Source of the DNA: an uncultured Pseudobutyrivibrio sp.
Lineage (GTDB): Bacteria; Bacillota; Clostridia; Lachnospirales; Lachnospiraceae
DNA length: 64,000 nt
NCBI GenBank assembly: GCA_946403965.1
Contig: CAMJBT010000004.1
Coordinates: 1 to 64,000 of the forward strand
Direction of reading: 5' to 3'
Part shown: piece after piece, positions 41,608 to 51,762 of the stretch
Layout: each line of letters opens with the position of its first letter
Numbering within the stretch: position 1 is the first letter of the stretch
Translations under genes and position numbers: made by a program
The notes under the pieces: model-generated
Database searches by the model: none
The model's input: the letters and a program-made list of their open reading frames with translations, nothing else
What the model was told of the DNA's origin: nothing

Positions 41608-43272
41608 ATGGCAAAGGTAATCATTGGTGGTAACGAAGAAAGCTATGAAGATGGAACACGTTTAGTTGAAATCGCTGCTAAGCACCAGCCAGACTACAAG
41701 GATGATATTGTCCTTGCTAAGTACAAAGGAAGTCTTACTGAGCTAAATAAGGCTATTACTGGTGTTGCTAATGTTGAGTTTTTAACTACAGCAGACAAGG
41801 ATGGTCGTAGAGCATATAGGCGAAGTGTTGTTTTCCTTCTTCAGAGAGCTTTGATGGATGTGTATCCACTTCCTGCAAATCCATACCTTAGAGTAGAACA
41901 TTCCCTTGGACAGGGAGATTTTTGTACTCTTGAGGGTGTTGGGGATATCACCGATGATGACTTGGGAGAACTTAAGAAAATAATGCTTAATCTTGTGGAA
42001 AAGGATATTCCTCTTAAGAAATATTCAATAAAAACCACTCAGGCTAAAGAAATGTTCCACAGCTTCAATATGAAGGATAAGGAACAGCTTCTTAAGTATC
42101 GTACCAGCTCAAATATTAATGTTTATGATTTGGATGGTTGCATTGACTATTTTTATGGTTATATGGTTCCATCTACAAAATATCTTAAGTATTTTGACTT
42201 AATTAAATTTGAGCATGGTTTTATGCTTATGTATCCAGATGGAAGTTTGCCTGGTATAAATACCAGAGAGGTTGCAAAGTTCAAAAAGCCAATAAAGCTT
42301 TTTAATGTTCAGCAACAGGCTTCAGAATTCGGAAGAACTATGGGCGTTCCTACAGTAGGAGCATTAAATGAAGCTATAGCGAATGGTAGAATTAGAGATA
42401 TTGTTCTTTCTCAAGAAGCTATTATGGAACGTAATATTGGCGAATTAGCTCGTTCTATAGCGGCAAATAAGGACATTAAATTCGTAATGATGGCTGGTCC
42501 ATCATCATCAGGAAAGACTACCTTCTCTCACAAGCTTTCAGCTCAGCTTAGAGCGTTGGGGTGTGTACCGCATCCTTTACCACTTGATGATTTCTATTTA
42601 AATAGGGATCAGATGCCAATTGATGAATATGGCGAAATCGACTTTGAGTCTATTGAAGGTCTGGATATTCCATACTTTAACGAATGCATGATCAAGCTAC
42701 TAAAAGGTGAAAAGGTTCTTTTGCCAAACTTTAATTTCAAGGTTGGTAAAAGGGAATACAATGATCACTACATGCAGCTTGGGAAAAATGATATTCTTGT
42801 TATTGAAGGTATTCATGGTTTAAATGATAGAATGAGTTCTTCTTTACCTTCAGAATCAAAGTATAAAATATATTTATCCGCTCTTACACAGCTTTCTATT
42901 GATGAACACAATCCTCTTTCTACAGCAGATGGAAGATTGATTCGTAGAATTGTCAGAGATGCCAGAACAAGAGCTACTTCGGCTGCCGAAACCATAGCAA
43001 TGTGGGATTCAGTTCGAAGAGGAGAGGAAAAAAATATTTTCCCATTCCAAGAACAGGCTGATTATATATTTAATACTGCTTTAATTTATGAGATGGCTGT
43101 GTTAAAATTGTATGTCGATCCAATGCTATATGCAATTGAACCAGATCATCCAATGTATGCAGAAGCTAAACGTCTGATAAAGCTTTTGGATTATTTCCTT
43201 CCAATGGCTCCAGAGGTTATTCCAAACAATTCCTTAATTAGAGAATTTATTGGAGGAAGCTGTATATTGTGA
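41608..43272 (+). CDS. Nucleoside kinase with N-terminal TGS-like domain (uridine kinase family)
   Basis: 554 residues. The N-terminal 65 residues resemble a TGS domain (IIGGNEESYEDGTRLVEIA), followed by a threonyl-tRNA synthetase-editing-like region (HSLGQGDFC with the family's H), then a phosphoribulokinase/uridine kinase P-loop domain (about 285-500) with Walker A MAGPSSSGKTTFSHKL, LPLDDFYLNRDQMP and VIEGIHGLN. This architecture is a known Firmicutes nucleoside kinase family; the exact nucleoside is uncertain. It lies 14 bases after trmK with AGGAGGAGAGG. Confidence 0.88.
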   Translation: MAKVIIGGNEESYEDGTRLVEIAAKHQPDYKDDIVLAKYKGSLTELNKAITGVANVEFLTTADKDGRRAYRRSVVFLLQRALMDVYPLPANPYLRVEHSLGQGDFCTLEGVGDITDDDLGELKKIMLNLVEKDIPLKKYSIKTTQAKEMFHSFNMKDKEQLLKYRTSSNINVYDLDGCIDYFYGYMVPSTKYLKYFDLIKFEHGFMLMYPDGSLPGINTREVAKFKKPIKLFNVQQQASEFGRTMGVPTVGALNEAIANGRIRDIVLSQEAIMERNIGELARSIAANKDIKFVMMAGPSSSGKTTFSHKLSAQLRALGCVPHPLPLDDFYLNRDQMPIDEYGEIDFESIEGLDIPYFNECMIKLLKGEKVLLPNFNFKVGKREYNDHYMQLGKNDILVIEGIHGLNDRMSSSLPSESKYKIYLSALTQLSIDEHNPLSTADGRLIRRIVRDARTRATSAAETIAMWDSVRRGEEKNIFPFQEQADYIFNTALIYEMAVLKLYVDPMLYAIEPDHPMYAEAKRLIKLLDYFLPMAPEVIPNNSLIREFIGGSCIL

Positions 43273-43301
43273 TTAAATCACATTTTAATTTAGTTAAATA
43301 A

Positions 43302-43646
43302 GGTCCGATGAGTAGTCGCTGCCTGGGTGTAATGCCCAGGGAGAGGAAAGTCCGGGCTTCACAGGGCGAGGATGCCGGCTAACGGCCGGTGGAGGTAACT
43401 CCAAGGATAGTGCAACAGAAATATACCGCCTGATTTTTCAGGTAAGGGTGGAAAGGCGGTGTAAGAGACCACCGTGCTGCTGGTAACAGCGGTAGCCATG
43501 TAAACCCCATCCGAAGCAAGTTCTAAAAAGCGCGTACGCGGCCCGCCAGCGCTAGGTTGAACGCTTGAGGCCATTGGCAACAGTGGCCCTAGATAGATGA
43601 CTACTTTAAATGACATAACCCGGCTCACAGTCGGGCCTTTTTTATG
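43302..43646 (+). ncRNA. rnpB: RNase P RNA
   Basis: The catalytic RNA of RNase P, which matures tRNA 5' ends. Recognised by the conserved 5' block GATGAGTAGTCGC with GAGGAAAGTCCGGGCTTC (P4 5' strand region), the CACAGGGCGAGGATGCCGGC and GTGCAACAGAAA segments, and the 3' block GATAGATGACTAC and ACATAACCCGGC that re-pairs with the 5' end. A CCCGGC..GTCGGGCC hairpin with a T run at 43610-43646 terminates it. Exact ends are estimated. It follows the kinase stop by 30 bases; no clear separate promoter seen. Confidence 0.95.
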
Positions 43647-43954
43647 TAAGGGTATAGGTTTTTGTGGGCTTTTTCCTTAAGCAGCCCACAAGAAGTCATA
43701 TGATCCCATTCCTTGCATGGTAATTTATGATGAGCTAAATAGACGTATGGGTATAAACTGTCAGACTATATTGTAATTATTTACTAAATGGCAACGCAAA
43801 ATATCAACAACCGTGGGTATTATTAACAAATGTGAAATTTTTGTGATTTTTTAGCAGGAAAATACGGAAAAACGTGATATAATATAACTAATTTACGGGA
43901 GAAAATGAAGTTATGGGGGTACGTGTTGTTTAGCAGTTAGAAGGATGGTGAAAA
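43647..43954 (+). promoter_or_regulatory. Gap between rnpB and carD; contains an extended -10 promoter
   Basis: About 300 bases with no convincing gene. The only clear element is TGATATAAT (TATAAT at 43878-43883 with TG two bases upstream), an extended -10 promoter placed about 75 bases before the CarD-like gene. The stretch before it is AT-rich with no repeat or ORF that I can support. Confidence 0.55.
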
Positions 43955-44488
43955 ATGGAATATCAAGTAGGTGATTATTTAGTTCATGAGGGAAGTGGTG
44001 TTTGTCAAATCGAGGATATCGATGACATGGAGCTTATGGGCAAAGGTTCTAGAAAGACCTACTACTGCATGTCTCCAGTATTCAAAGCAGGTGCTAAAGT
44101 ATTTACTCCAATTACTGGTTCTACAGTTAAGTTACGTCCGGTAGCAGATGAAGCAAGATTTGAGCAGATTTTAAACAATATCGATGAAGTATCATGTATT
44201 GTTGAGCCAAATGACAGAATGCTCCAGGAAAAATTTAAAGAAGTTATGAGTGAGTTTACACCAGAAGCTCTTGCCAGAGTCGTAAAGACAGTTTTGATTA
44301 GAAAGTGGCAGCGTATAGAGTCTGGTAAAAAGGTTATGGCTTTAGATGAGAAAATCTTAAGTGTTGCAGGAAGAAAGCTATACGAAGAGATGGCATTCGC
44401 TATGGGCAAGGATATACCATCAGTTCAGCATATGTTCGAGGATGCCGTTAAGGATCACTCTTCAAATACTATATTAGTAGGTGCATAA
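43955..44488 (+). CDS. CarD-like/TRCF-domain transcription regulator
   Basis: 177 residues. The N-terminal RNA polymerase-interacting domain (CarD_CdnL_TRCF: YQVGDYLVHEGSGVCQIEDI, then KLRPVAD) is followed by an all-helical C-terminal domain. CarD/CdnL proteins bind the RNAP beta subunit and stabilise open promoter complexes. Length is typical for the Firmicutes form. It is followed 3 bases later by a PAP2 gene. Its own promoter is the extended -10 at 43878. Confidence 0.9.
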   Translation: MEYQVGDYLVHEGSGVCQIEDIDDMELMGKGSRKTYYCMSPVFKAGAKVFTPITGSTVKLRPVADEARFEQILNNIDEVSCIVEPNDRMLQEKFKEVMSEFTPEALARVVKTVLIRKWQRIESGKKVMALDEKILSVAGRKLYEEMAFAMGKDIPSVQHMFEDAVKDHSSNTILVGA

Positions 44489-44491
44489 TTA

Positions 44492-45025
44492 ATGGTTTCT
44501 TACGCAGAATTATCAGCTAAAATAAAAAATAATAATGGTCTTGTTACAGTACTTAAGGTGCTGGACAAGGCCATTACTTATATTACGGTTCTATTGTATT
44601 TAGGGCTTCTTGTATATGGATTATTACAAATCAGTGTACAAGGGGCTACTTTGCTTTATCGCAGTCTTGTAATTCCAGGTGTTTCATTTGTCGTGGTCAG
44701 CCTATTCAGAAAGGTTGCAAGTGCACCTAGACCATACGAGGTTTATGGCTTCACGCCAGCGCTTAATAAAGATACAAAGGGAAAAAGCTTTCCAAGTCGC
44801 CATGTGTTTTCTATTTTTATAGTTGCAATGGCATACTTCCAGGTTAGCGCTGTTCTAGGATGTATTTTGATAATCATGGGCCTTGCGTTGGCGGTTATCA
44901 GAGTAGTAGGTGGTGTTCATTTTATTAAAGACGTTATAGCAGGGGCACTAATTGCAATTATTATTGGAATTATATGTTTTTGGCTTTTTTGTAGCGTTTT
45001 TGGCCTCATTATGCTACCATTTTAG
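44492..45025 (+). CDS. PAP2-family membrane phosphatase
   Basis: 177 residues with about five membrane helices and the tripartite phosphatase site: K and RP in KVASAPRPYE, PSRHVF (motif 2) and RVVGGVHFIKDV (motif 3, His and Asp). It dephosphorylates a lipid phosphate such as undecaprenyl pyrophosphate or phosphatidate; the substrate is not determinable. Three bases after the CarD-like gene, so co-transcribed; the ribosome site is only a weak AGGTG. Confidence 0.87.
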   Translation: MVSYAELSAKIKNNNGLVTVLKVLDKAITYITVLLYLGLLVYGLLQISVQGATLLYRSLVIPGVSFVVVSLFRKVASAPRPYEVYGFTPALNKDTKGKSFPSRHVFSIFIVAMAYFQVSAVLGCILIIMGLALAVIRVVGGVHFIKDVIAGALIAIIIGIICFWLFCSVFGLIMLPF

Positions 45026-45057
45026 ATATAATATTCAAAACAATTCGGGAGTTATTT

Positions 45058-45321
45058 ATGAAAAAGAATGCAAAAAGAGCCTTGGCTGTGCTATTTAGCA
45101 TTCTTGGCACAGTTTTAGGATTATACATTGGTGGTTATGTTCTGTTTGTTCGTCCAGTGTACTGGCTGATTACGGGTTTTACAGGCGGTACGCTATCAGC
45201 AGGAATGATACTTATCAATGTCTTTAAAATATTTGTCGCATCCACAGTAGGCGGGGCAATTTGGTGTGTTTGCGATATAATTGCAGGTTTTTTTAGGGAT
45301 TTACCAGAGGAGGATTTTTAG
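45058..45321 (+). CDS. Small two-helix membrane protein, unknown function
   Basis: 87 residues with a basic start (MKKNAKRA), a first membrane helix (about 8-30), a Gly-rich middle (WLITGFTGGTLSAGM) and a second hydrophobic segment (about 48-76), ending in an acidic DLPEEDF tail. A GGGAG tract lies upstream. It follows the PAP2 gene by 32 bases and is probably in the same operon. I have no family name for it. Confidence 0.65.
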   Translation: MKKNAKRALAVLFSILGTVLGLYIGGYVLFVRPVYWLITGFTGGTLSAGMILINVFKIFVASTVGGAIWCVCDIIAGFFRDLPEEDF

Positions 45322-45399
45322 TTAACAATTTATTTTCTTATTTGAGTTATGGAAATAAATTTAAATAAATAATTTTAATGTATTGGGAGGTAAGATGTA

Positions 45400-46659
45400 A
45401 TGACAGGAAACGTAATTGTGGGACAATCAGGCGGACCGACCGCCGCAATCAACTCTTCTTTGGCAGGAGTATTTAGGACAGCAAAAGATCGTGGAGCAGG
45501 AAAAGTTTATGGAATGCTTCACGGAATTAAGGGACTTATGGAAGAGCAATACATTGATCTTTCCGATTATATTAAGAATGATTTGGATGTTGAGCTTTTA
45601 AAACGTACACCAGCTGCCTATCTTGGCTCATGTCGTTTCAAGCTTCCTGAAATCCACGAGGATATGGAAACTTACGAGAAAATCTTTGCAATTCTCAACA
45701 AGCTCAATATTGAAGCTTTGATTTACATTGGTGGTAATGATTCTATGGATACCATCAAAAAGCTTTCTGATTATGCAATTCTGACTGGTTCTCAAATCAG
45801 ATTTATTGGATGTCCAAAGACTATCGATAATGATTTGGCTCTTACTGATCATACACCAGGCTATGGCAGTGCAGCTAAGTATATTGGTACATCAGTAAAA
45901 GAAATAATCCGAGATAGCTACTGCCTTGAATATAGCAAAGGTCTTGTTACTATCGTGGAGGTTATGGGACGAAACGCTGGTTGGCTCACAGGTGCATCTA
46001 TTCTTGCAAAAGGTGAAGATTGCGAGGGTCCTGATTTAATTTATTTGCCAGAGGTTCCATTTGATCTTGAAAAGTTCAAGGAGAGAGTCGTTAAGCTACT
46101 AAAGACACAGCCATCTGTTGTTGTATGTGTTTCAGAAGGAATTCATACAAAAGATGGAAAATACGTATGTGAGCTTGGTAATAGTGTTGAGTTTGTGGAT
46201 GCATTCAATCACAAACAGCTTACTGGAACAGCAGCTTATCTATGCAACTACATTAGAGCAGAGGTCGGCTGCAAGACCAGAGCAATAGAGCTTTCTACAC
46301 TTCAGCGTGCTGGTTCGCATTTGGCATCTCGTATTGATATTCTTGAGGCATATCAGGTGGGAGGTGCCGCTGTACTTGCTGCAGATGAAGGCGATACAGG
46401 AAAGATGGTTACACTTACTCGTCACTCAGATGATCCTTATCAGTGTGGAACAGAGGTAAAGGATGTTCACAAGATTGCAAATGACGAAAAGCTTGTACCT
46501 CGTAATTGGATTACACATGATGGCACATATGTTACAGAGGCATTTATCACATACGCTAAGCCACTCATTCAGGGTGATGTATCACCGATTATGGTAGATG
46601 GTATTCCTAGACACATTTACAGACCATTAAAGAAGATGTTTAATAAAGAAGAACAATAA
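45400..46659 (+). CDS. pfp: 6-phosphofructokinase, pyrophosphate-type
   Basis: A 419-residue PfkA-superfamily enzyme phosphorylating fructose 6-phosphate in glycolysis. The donor site reads IGGNDSMDT and GCPKTIDNDL; the Lys in PKTIDND (versus Gly in ATP-dependent PGTIDND) is characteristic of PPi-dependent forms. IVEVMGRNAGWLTG and IELSTLQRAGSHLAS are also conserved. Length fits the long clade of Clostridia. GGGAGG precedes the start. A stand-alone gene followed closely by an amidohydrolase. Confidence 0.88.
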   Translation: MTGNVIVGQSGGPTAAINSSLAGVFRTAKDRGAGKVYGMLHGIKGLMEEQYIDLSDYIKNDLDVELLKRTPAAYLGSCRFKLPEIHEDMETYEKIFAILNKLNIEALIYIGGNDSMDTIKKLSDYAILTGSQIRFIGCPKTIDNDLALTDHTPGYGSAAKYIGTSVKEIIRDSYCLEYSKGLVTIVEVMGRNAGWLTGASILAKGEDCEGPDLIYLPEVPFDLEKFKERVVKLLKTQPSVVVCVSEGIHTKDGKYVCELGNSVEFVDAFNHKQLTGTAAYLCNYIRAEVGCKTRAIELSTLQRAGSHLASRIDILEAYQVGGAAVLAADEGDTGKMVTLTRHSDDPYQCGTEVKDVHKIANDEKLVPRNWITHDGTYVTEAFITYAKPLIQGDVSPIMVDGIPRHIYRPLKKMFNKEEQ

Positions 46660-46684
46660 TTAATTGTTTTTTGGAGGGGAGCAA

Positions 46685-48232
46685 ATGCAGGTATTTCACG
46701 GAACAATTCTTACATGTGATGCGGATAATTCTATAGCTAATTATTTAGTTGAAAGAGAAGGCAGAATCGCTTATATTGGCAAGACACTTCCAACTCAGTA
46801 TGAGGTTGTGCCACCAATAGAATTAGGCAACAATGTTTTGGTTCCAGCTTTCGCTGATACACATATGCATTATTCTGGTTTTTCAGTTTTACATAGGATG
46901 TTTCCTATAAATGATACAGATTCAAATGCAAAAATTCTTGAGCAGCTTAGTGAATATGCAGCAAGCACCAGAGAAAACATCGTAGTGGGATTTGGCGCTA
47001 CTGAATATGCTGTTTCGGAAGGGCATTTAATACTAAAAGAGCAGATGGATTCGGCATGCCCTAACAAGCCTGCTTTCATAATCAAACATGATGCCCACTC
47101 TGGTGTGGCAAATACTTTGTTCCTTGATGCTATCAAGTCAAAGGTTTCAAATCTTCGTGGCTACGATTATGATTCAGGAGAGCTGAGGCAAGAGGCCTAC
47201 ATGGCAGCCTGCGAATTTATTACTCACGGTATGTCTACCAAGAAGGTTATCGATGCTATGGTTGCTACTTCAGATTTTCTTGCAAGCAAGGGCATAGGTC
47301 TTATATGCTCTGCTAGTGGACTTGGATTTATTCGTGATTACGATTTTGATATGGAACGTTCTGTCGCAAAGGGACTTGATAATGGTATGCAGGTAAAAGT
47401 AGCGTATCAGTGTTCTAATGTGGATAAGATTTCAAAGTCGGATATGACTAGAGTAGTATTTGGCAATCTGGATGGTACATTCTCTAATATGGATGCATCT
47501 TTAAATGAAGAGTATGTTACAGCCAACAATAAGGGTGTTTCATTCTATACAGATGCAGAGGTTCAGAAATTCTGTATCAACGCAAATAGAGCGGGATATC
47601 AGATTGCTTTGCATGCTGTTGGTGATGCAGCTTTTGAGCAGGCAGTAAATGCAATTTCAATGGCATTGGAGGATTATCCTAGATATGATCATCGTCATAT
47701 TATTATTCATGGATGCCTTCCTGCAGAAAAAGCCTTGAAGATATGTCAGAAGTATCACATAATGATATCTGTTCAGCCATCGCTTTTATCTAATATTGAT
47801 GGTATAGATGAATTCTTTACAAATATGCTTTCAGAGGAAAGAGTAAAGAATATCAATCCGTTAAGGAAACTTAATGACATGGGTATTGTTGTTTGCTTTA
47901 ACTCGGATGCGCCTGCTTCTGATCCTGATCCAATAAAATGGATACATGATGCTTGCAACAACAAAAATCCAGAGCAGTCAGTATCTGTTTATGAGGCTCT
48001 TCGCATGGCTACATATAATGGTGCATATTCTTGTTTCGATGAAAAGGAGCGAGGTACTCTTGAAATGGGAAAGAGCTGCGATCTGGCAGTGCTTGACAAG
48101 AACCCATACGATATCCCTGTTACTGAGCTCAATACCATAAATGTTGCTGAGCTTTATCTAAAAGGAAAACCATATAAACGTTCTCGCACAGGCTCAATGG
48201 CCACAATGCTACGAGGAATGTTTCCACAATAA
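46685..48232 (+). CDS. Amidohydrolase family protein (YtcJ-like)
   Basis: 515 residues from ATG 46685, which has GGAGGGG 5 bases upstream; an in-frame TTG at 46664 lies on that ribosome site and is unlikely. A metal-dependent amidohydrolase of the YtcJ/Amidohydro_3 type: FADTHMHYSG (HxH metal ligands), IALHAVGDAAFE, HHIIIHGCL and CFNSDAPASDPDP (Asp). The C-terminal beta sandwich includes GKSCDLAVLDKNPYD. The substrate (an amide or N-formyl compound) is not known. Confidence 0.87.
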   Translation: MQVFHGTILTCDADNSIANYLVEREGRIAYIGKTLPTQYEVVPPIELGNNVLVPAFADTHMHYSGFSVLHRMFPINDTDSNAKILEQLSEYAASTRENIVVGFGATEYAVSEGHLILKEQMDSACPNKPAFIIKHDAHSGVANTLFLDAIKSKVSNLRGYDYDSGELRQEAYMAACEFITHGMSTKKVIDAMVATSDFLASKGIGLICSASGLGFIRDYDFDMERSVAKGLDNGMQVKVAYQCSNVDKISKSDMTRVVFGNLDGTFSNMDASLNEEYVTANNKGVSFYTDAEVQKFCINANRAGYQIALHAVGDAAFEQAVNAISMALEDYPRYDHRHIIIHGCLPAEKALKICQKYHIMISVQPSLLSNIDGIDEFFTNMLSEERVKNINPLRKLNDMGIVVCFNSDAPASDPDPIKWIHDACNNKNPEQSVSVYEALRMATYNGAYSCFDEKERGTLEMGKSCDLAVLDKNPYDIPVTELNTINVAELYLKGKPYKRSRTGSMATMLRGMFPQ

Positions 48233-48241
48233 AAATACTTT

Positions 48242-48266
48242 AGCACCCCGAAAGGGGTGCTTTGTA
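48242..48266 (+). terminator. Hairpin with GAAA tetraloop, likely weak terminator
   Basis: AGCACCCC (48242-48249) GAAA GGGGTGCT (48254-48261), followed by only TTTG. Strong stem, poor T run; partial termination before addB. Confidence 0.7.
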
Positions 48267-48282
48267 AGTTTAGGAGAAATAC

Positions 48283-51200
48283 ATGTCACTTTCGCTTATA
48301 ATAGGTAGTTCTGGAAGTGGGAAATCTACCAGTATCTATAACAGAATAATCAAAGAGTCTATGGCAAATAAGGACAAAAACTTTTTGGTGATTGTTCCAG
48401 AACAGTACACCATGTCTACCCAAAGGCTTTTGGTTTCTATGCATCCCAATAAATGTATTATGAATATTGATGTGCTTTCCTTCAACAGATTGGCATATCG
48501 TGTCTTTGAAGAGCTTGGAGCAGCTGTTCATGCAGTACTTGACGATACAGGTAAATCACTTGTTATCAGAAAGCTGGTGGAAAATCATCTTGATGAAATG
48601 GGAGCTCTAAAAGGGAATATAAGAAGAATAAATTATATTACTCAGGTGAAATCTCTTATTTCGGAAATGACCCAGTATAATATCACACCAGAGCGTTTGC
48701 AGGATATGATAGATACTCCGACAATGTCCAGAAGCTTTAGAGAACGAGCTTCGGATTTACTTGTTTTGTACAAAGCGTTTCTAGAATTTATTGAGGGAAA
48801 ATATGTTACTACTGAATCTATTCTTTCTACATTGAATTCTATGCTGGATGATTCAAATACAGTACTTGGATCAACAGTAGTTCTGGACGGATTTACAGGT
48901 TTTACACCCATTCAATATCAGTTGGTTGAACACATGCTTAAAATATGTGATGAGGTGGCTGTCACCATTACAGCTGATAAAAATACCCCTATTTTTCAAG
49001 CGCAGTCCGAGGATGAGCTTTTTGCAATGTCTTCAGAGTTTGCTATCAAAATGGAGCAGCTTGCAAAACGTGTAAAGGTTCAGATTAATAAACCAAATTT
49101 CATTGATAGTCAAAATGGATGGTTATATTCAAATAATACATTGTCCTTTTTAGAGGAGAATATTTTTAGAGACGAGAAAAAATCCTACGTAGGCGATGAT
49201 GCTAATGAATCTATAGAGATGGTAAGCCTCAGAAGTCCACGAGAGGAATTGAAATATATAGCAATAAACATTAATAAGCTTGTAAGAAATGGAATGCACT
49301 ATAAGGATATAGCGGTGGTTGCACCAAATCTGGAGCAGTATAGATATTTACTTTCAAATATTTGGAGAGATTATAGCATTCCATACTTTATTGATGCTAA
49401 GACGGAAATTCTGTTTCATCCTATGTCGGAGGCTATAGATTCAATCTTTGACATTTGGAATAGAAATTTCAGACGAGAGGATATTATTCGATTTTTAAAG
49501 ACCGGATTGACGGATCTATCTACAGAAGAAATTGATTTTCTTGAAAATTATTTGATTGCTACAGGCATACGAGGCTCAAATAAATACTTTCATCCTTTTG
49601 CAATAAGGGCTAATTCTTTTTCAAAGGATGAAGATATGATTCGTATAAACGATATTCGAAGCCGATTCATAAAGCCATTTGAAGATTTTGATAGGGTTAT
49701 TGGAAAGACAGCTACAGTGCGCCAAATTGCAACAGCCCTTTATCAGCTGATTACCACTTTTGATTTTGAAAATAAAATAAATAAAAGAGGGCAGCTTTAC
49801 GAAGAAAATGATAATCCAATAAAAGCCAAGGAATATAGTCAAATCTACCCTGTTATCATGGATATTTTGGATAAGATGGTTTCTATCCTTGACGAGGAAA
49901 TAATGGATTTAGAGGAATTTCATGATATATACAAGGCGGGATTATCTGCTGCAGCAATCGGTGTTATTCCCCCTGCAAACGACAGTGTAATTGTAGGTGA
50001 TATCGAAAGAACACGTTTGGCAAATATCAAGGTACTGTTTTGTATTGGTGCATCTGATGATGCTATTCCTATGAAAGTGGAAAATGGCGGTATTTTATCC
50101 CAGCTAGAACGAGAGCAGCTTTTAAATGCTGGCTTTGAGCTCGCACCATCAGATAGACAAAGGGCTTTCAGACAGAAGTTTTATCTTTACCTAATGCTTA
50201 CTAAGCCAAATCAAAAGTTATATCTTACAATGCCTCGCGTGGATGGGGAAGGAAAGGGTGTCAATCCATCCTATCTTACAGGAGTTATAAGCGAACTTTT
50301 TCCAACCATATCTATAAAGGAGTTGGAAGAATTTGACGAGCAAGATAGACTTTTGTCGAAGAAAAGTGCTGTGGATTTTCTGATTGGACTCTTGGGGCAG
50401 GCGTTATTCCTTGGAATTAATCATCTTACAGAACAGGAGTTGTCCCTTTTGAACAGCCTGCTTGCCTGGGCAAAATCAGACGAAGCTATTGATCTTGATC
50501 AAATTTTACAAGCTGCATTTTATGAACATAAAAAAGAATCTGTTTCAAAGGATATTATGCTTGCTGTTAATGAGGCATTCCATTCGGATGAAACTGTTTC
50601 GGGCTCAGTGTCACGATTTGAGCTTTACAATGAGTGCGCCTATAAATATTTCCTTAGATATATTTTAAAGCTTCAGGAACGAGAAGAATTTGAATTATCA
50701 AATATCGATCTTGGTAATTTCTGTCATGAAGCTTTACAGAGATATTCGGATGCTCTAAAAAATGATGAAAAATCATGGAAGACTGTCACTAAGCTGGAAC
50801 AGGATTCTTATATTACCACTGCTATCGGTCAAACTTTCGATGCAATGCCAAAAGTACAGACGCTGGAAGATAGCACACAGAAATATATCATAAACACTAT
50901 GAAGAAAACTCTTCGTTATACCATTGATGTTATTACAACACAGGTTAGACGAGGAGAATTTGAGCCTGCTTTTTTTGAAGAGAATATTCAGTCTGTTATT
51001 AAGGATGCAGAAACTGACGAAGTTGTTGCAAACTTCAAGGGAAAGGTAGACAGAATAGATCTGACAGATTCATCAGATAAGGCTGTTAGAATTATCGACT
51101 ACAAATCCAGTGGTCGACAGCTAAGTCTTGCAGAGTGTTATTATGGCATTTCTATGCAGCTGCCAATTTACATGGGAGTTGTAATAGACAAGTTAAAGGA

Positions 51201-51762
51201 TAAATATCCTAGTGCCACTCTACATCCGGCTGCAATGCTTTATTACAAAATGACAAATGAATTTATTAAAAATGATGGCCTCACAGCATCTGATTTGCGG
51301 GAAAAACGACTTCAGACTAATAAGATGTCAGGATTGCTTTCTTCAGATGAAAGTGATTTGCGTGCCAATGATTTTACTGTTGGATTAGATGCTGACCAAA
51401 CTTTGAAATCTTCAATTGTTCCTTATGAGGTAACTTCTAAGGGGGCTCTTTCGGCTAAGACAAATGCAGTTGGAAGAGAAGATATTAAGACGGTAATCGA
51501 CTACAGTATGCAAATAGCAGCGGACACCGCAAAGAAAATATTAGCAGGTGAATTTGATTGTGAACCTGTGAAGTTGAAAAACAAAATAGATGCTTGTCAA
51601 TATTGTGGATATAAGAGCATCTGCCATTTTAATGAGGATGTAGAAGGATTTAAAAAGAAGGATTTAGAGGACCTTGGAAGCTCAAAAAATGATGAGATAA
51701 TTGAGCTAATGAAACATTCATTGAATCCGGAAGAAACAACGACGGAAGGAGAAAAGCGCTAG
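48283..51762 (+). CDS. addB: ATP-dependent helicase/nuclease subunit B
   Basis: 1159 residues. AddB of the AddAB double-strand-break resection complex. N-terminal P-loop LIIGSSGSGKSTSIY, FLVIVPEQYTMSTQ, inactivated helicase core, and a C-terminal RecB-type nuclease (GKVDRIDL, RIIDYKSSGR). Cysteines in ELYNECAYKYFLRY and CQYCGYKSICHF supply the 4Fe-4S staple. Works with AddA to load RecA at breaks. Its TAG overlaps the GTG start of addA by one base, so the subunits are translationally coupled. Confidence 0.96.
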   Translation: MSLSLIIGSSGSGKSTSIYNRIIKESMANKDKNFLVIVPEQYTMSTQRLLVSMHPNKCIMNIDVLSFNRLAYRVFEELGAAVHAVLDDTGKSLVIRKLVENHLDEMGALKGNIRRINYITQVKSLISEMTQYNITPERLQDMIDTPTMSRSFRERASDLLVLYKAFLEFIEGKYVTTESILSTLNSMLDDSNTVLGSTVVLDGFTGFTPIQYQLVEHMLKICDEVAVTITADKNTPIFQAQSEDELFAMSSEFAIKMEQLAKRVKVQINKPNFIDSQNGWLYSNNTLSFLEENIFRDEKKSYVGDDANESIEMVSLRSPREELKYIAININKLVRNGMHYKDIAVVAPNLEQYRYLLSNIWRDYSIPYFIDAKTEILFHPMSEAIDSIFDIWNRNFRREDIIRFLKTGLTDLSTEEIDFLENYLIATGIRGSNKYFHPFAIRANSFSKDEDMIRINDIRSRFIKPFEDFDRVIGKTATVRQIATALYQLITTFDFENKINKRGQLYEENDNPIKAKEYSQIYPVIMDILDKMVSILDEEIMDLEEFHDIYKAGLSAAAIGVIPPANDSVIVGDIERTRLANIKVLFCIGASDDAIPMKVENGGILSQLEREQLLNAGFELAPSDRQRAFRQKFYLYLMLTKPNQKLYLTMPRVDGEGKGVNPSYLTGVISELFPTISIKELEEFDEQDRLLSKKSAVDFLIGLLGQALFLGINHLTEQELSLLNSLLAWAKSDEAIDLDQILQAAFYEHKKESVSKDIMLAVNEAFHSDETVSGSVSRFELYNECAYKYFLRYILKLQEREEFELSNIDLGNFCHEALQRYSDALKNDEKSWKTVTKLEQDSYITTAIGQTFDAMPKVQTLEDSTQKYIINTMKKTLRYTIDVITTQVRRGEFEPAFFEENIQSVIKDAETDEVVANFKGKVDRIDLTDSSDKAVRIIDYKSSGRQLSLAECYYGISMQLPIYMGVVIDKLKDKYPSATLHPAAMLYYKMTNEFIKNDGLTASDLREKRLQTNKMSGLLSSDESDLRANDFTVGLDADQTLKSSIVPYEVTSKGALSAKTNAVGREDIKTVIDYSMQIAADTAKKILAGEFDCEPVKLKNKIDACQYCGYKSICHFNEDVEGFKKKDLEDLGSSKNDEIIELMKHSLNPEETTTEGEKR